A DNA stretch of 7,393 nt from Anaerolineae bacterium (lineage in GTDB: Bacteria; Chloroflexota; Anaerolineae; Aggregatilineales; Phototrophicaceae). A program made the position numbers and the translations under genes. Positions 6,323 through 7,393 of the stretch are shown here, one piece after another. Below the pieces are notes generated by a model. That model ran no database searches. It saw only the letters and a program-made list of their open reading frames with translations, and was not told the DNA's origin. The stretch spans positions 1 through 7,393 of the forward strand of contig JANQRM010000497.1 in the NCBI GenBank assembly GCA_028284565.1, written 5' to 3'. Numbering within the stretch: the first letter of the stretch is position 1; every line of letters begins with the position of its first letter.

Positions 6323-7393
6323 AGCGCAATTCTGCGTAACCCTGTGCGGTAGGTTCTGACCATGTGAGATACAAATGGCGCGCTTGATTCGTGGCGATTC
6401 GTGGCGCGCTGATAAGGAAGCCAGCTGGCACAAGCCCTTGATACCCAATCACAGTTCCATCTTGGAAATACACAATGCCGATTTCGCCCTGCTGATAGAT
6501 GACAGCGGGAAGCACCTCAGATGGAGCTTGCAATACCCCCGCCCATTGTGACCAGTTTTCACGCTCCGATGTCGAATACACCGTACCCGAATTGAACCCA
6601 GTAGCTATCGTTTCATTACTCGTTGGTGATATGCCTAATCGACGTGCGGGTTCCCAATTCACGGTATCATGCTCACCTACGGTAAACCACGTTTCTGATT
6701 GACCATCCGCCCTGGTGACATTCCAGAAGAGATACGTGCGAGTCCCATCCATCCCAACTTGAAAATCCTGCAGTCGATCACCTTGCCCTAAACGCACTGA
6801 CCGACTCACGCCGACAATATTGTCCAAGCCACGATTGATGATTTCACCCCGTGCAACTTGCCCGTCTACTGTCTGCCAGAATAGGAACAAATGTCCATCC
6901 CACCCACGATAGAGCTGAGGATGAAAGCCGGACACCTCCAAACGAATTGGAAATTGCCGTCGCCCACCCAAGTCGATTTCTTGCAAGAACAAACTAGGCT
7001 CAGCAACATTGCCACCCGTCCACACCACCAAAAGCGACTGATCGGCATTATTAATCGAAGTGAATTGTTGCGTCGGCTGGTCAGACAACCGAATGGGACC
7101 CAATTCAGCAATGCCATCTTCACCAATCAACGCAGAGAACAGACGCAGACTATTTGTATCCTCGTCACGATCTAGCCATAAAAGATGATGTCGATTCCGA
7201 CTCGCAGGATAGAGTTGATGTCCATAGGGATGAGTTGTCGGTAAAACTAAGAGGGACGTGGCTGTAAAACCATCCTCAATCGACCATCGACGATAGTCAT
7301 GATGCAAACGGGTTTCATCATCCCCCACCCACGAGAACGCAACCCGATTCCCATCCACAGCCAGCGTAGGAGCATCAATGGTCTGGGCTTCCC
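6303..7393 (-). CDS. Probable beta-propeller repeat protein, N-terminus cut by window edge
   Basis: The minus-strand frame stays open to the window edge, giving about 363 residues that include the C-terminus; the beginning lies outside. I recognise no named family. Counting from the GTG codon at 7358, a recurring unit of a hydrophobic strand ending in an aromatic is visible: FSW (10), LLW (61), VVW (113), LFW (161), LFW (212), then VY (261), VY (297) and LTW (333). The first five are 48-52 residues apart, and the last two gaps are 36. Units often begin with a P or Q plus small residues and an N/D-G turn, as in sialidase-like or WD-like propeller blades. There is no membrane segment, sorting signal or catalytic motif in the visible part. 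A GTG start at 7358 is possible, but the codons before it (reading EAQTIDAPTLA) continue the same repeat pattern, so the gene most likely starts further upstream, perhaps with a signal peptide. Confidence 0.75.
   Translation of the reverse strand, partial: EAQTIDAPTLAVDGNRVAFSWVGDDETRLHHDYRRWSIEDGFTATSLLVLPTTHPYGHQLYPASRNRHHLLWLDRDEDTNSLRLFSALIGEDGIAELGPIRLSDQPTQQFTSINNADQSLLVVWTGGNVAEPSLFLQEIDLGGRRQFPIRLEVSGFHPQLYRGWDGHLFLFWQTVDGQVARGEIINRGLDNIVGVSRSVRLGQGDRLQDFQVGMDGTRTYLFWNVTRADGQSETWFTVGEHDTVNWEPARRLGISPTSNETIATGFNSGTVYSTSERENWSQWAGVLQAPSEVLPAVIYQQGEIGIVYFQDGTVIGYQGLVPAGFLISAPRIATNQARHLYLTWSEPTAQGYAELRFTTTQR

Overview
This 7.4 kb window comes from a bacterial chromosome of roughly even base composition and is densely coded on both strands. 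It carries eight genes, two of them cut by the window edges. The gene styles suggest a free-living Chloroflexota-type (Anaerolineae-like) bacterium: a short-chain dehydrogenase with a PGDMxTQMH tail, a stand-alone TfoX C-terminal domain, a secreted RsiV-like DUF3298 protein, and a palindromic intergenic repeat with a CTGGAGATGAGGT tail. This placement is inference from style, with no marker gene to prove it. No rRNA, tRNA, CRISPR array, transposase or phage gene was seen.

Layout. Positions 1-652 (minus) hold a short-chain dehydrogenase/reductase that lacks its C-terminus. A 235-bp divergent spacer carries promoter-like elements for both sides and a 9-bp perfect inverted repeat over the likely leader of the next gene. 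Positions 888-2138 (plus) encode a complete M20-type hydantoinase/carbamoylase-family amidohydrolase. Positions 2225-2848 (plus) encode a small cytoplasmic sulfite-oxidase-like molybdopterin oxidoreductase. A convergent gap of 81 bp contains a palindromic repeat that may end transcription from both sides.

Next comes a tight three-gene minus-strand cluster, transcribed from about 4989 down to 2930: a secreted DUF4163/DUF3298 protein, a TfoX C-terminal-domain protein 3 bp behind it, and a catalytically intact patatin-like lipase 8 bp behind that. A 79-bp divergent promoter region separates this cluster from a plus-strand MFS transporter resembling fosmidomycin-resistance (Fsr) exporters (5069-6322). 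Its 3' end overlaps by 20 bp the convergent end of a repeat-rich, probable beta-propeller protein (6303-7393, minus) that runs off the right edge.

Working together. The first three complete or partial enzymes look like independent accessory metabolism, and nothing links them to one pathway. The only convincing operon is secreted DUF3298 protein, TfoX_C protein, patatin. Its spacing implies co-expression, but no known system joins these three, so its role is open. No CD-NTase or other defence partner for the patatin lies in the window. I found no clear evidence of a wholly new system. The best leads are this operon, the ribosome-site hairpin before the amidohydrolase, and the repeat architecture of the last gene.
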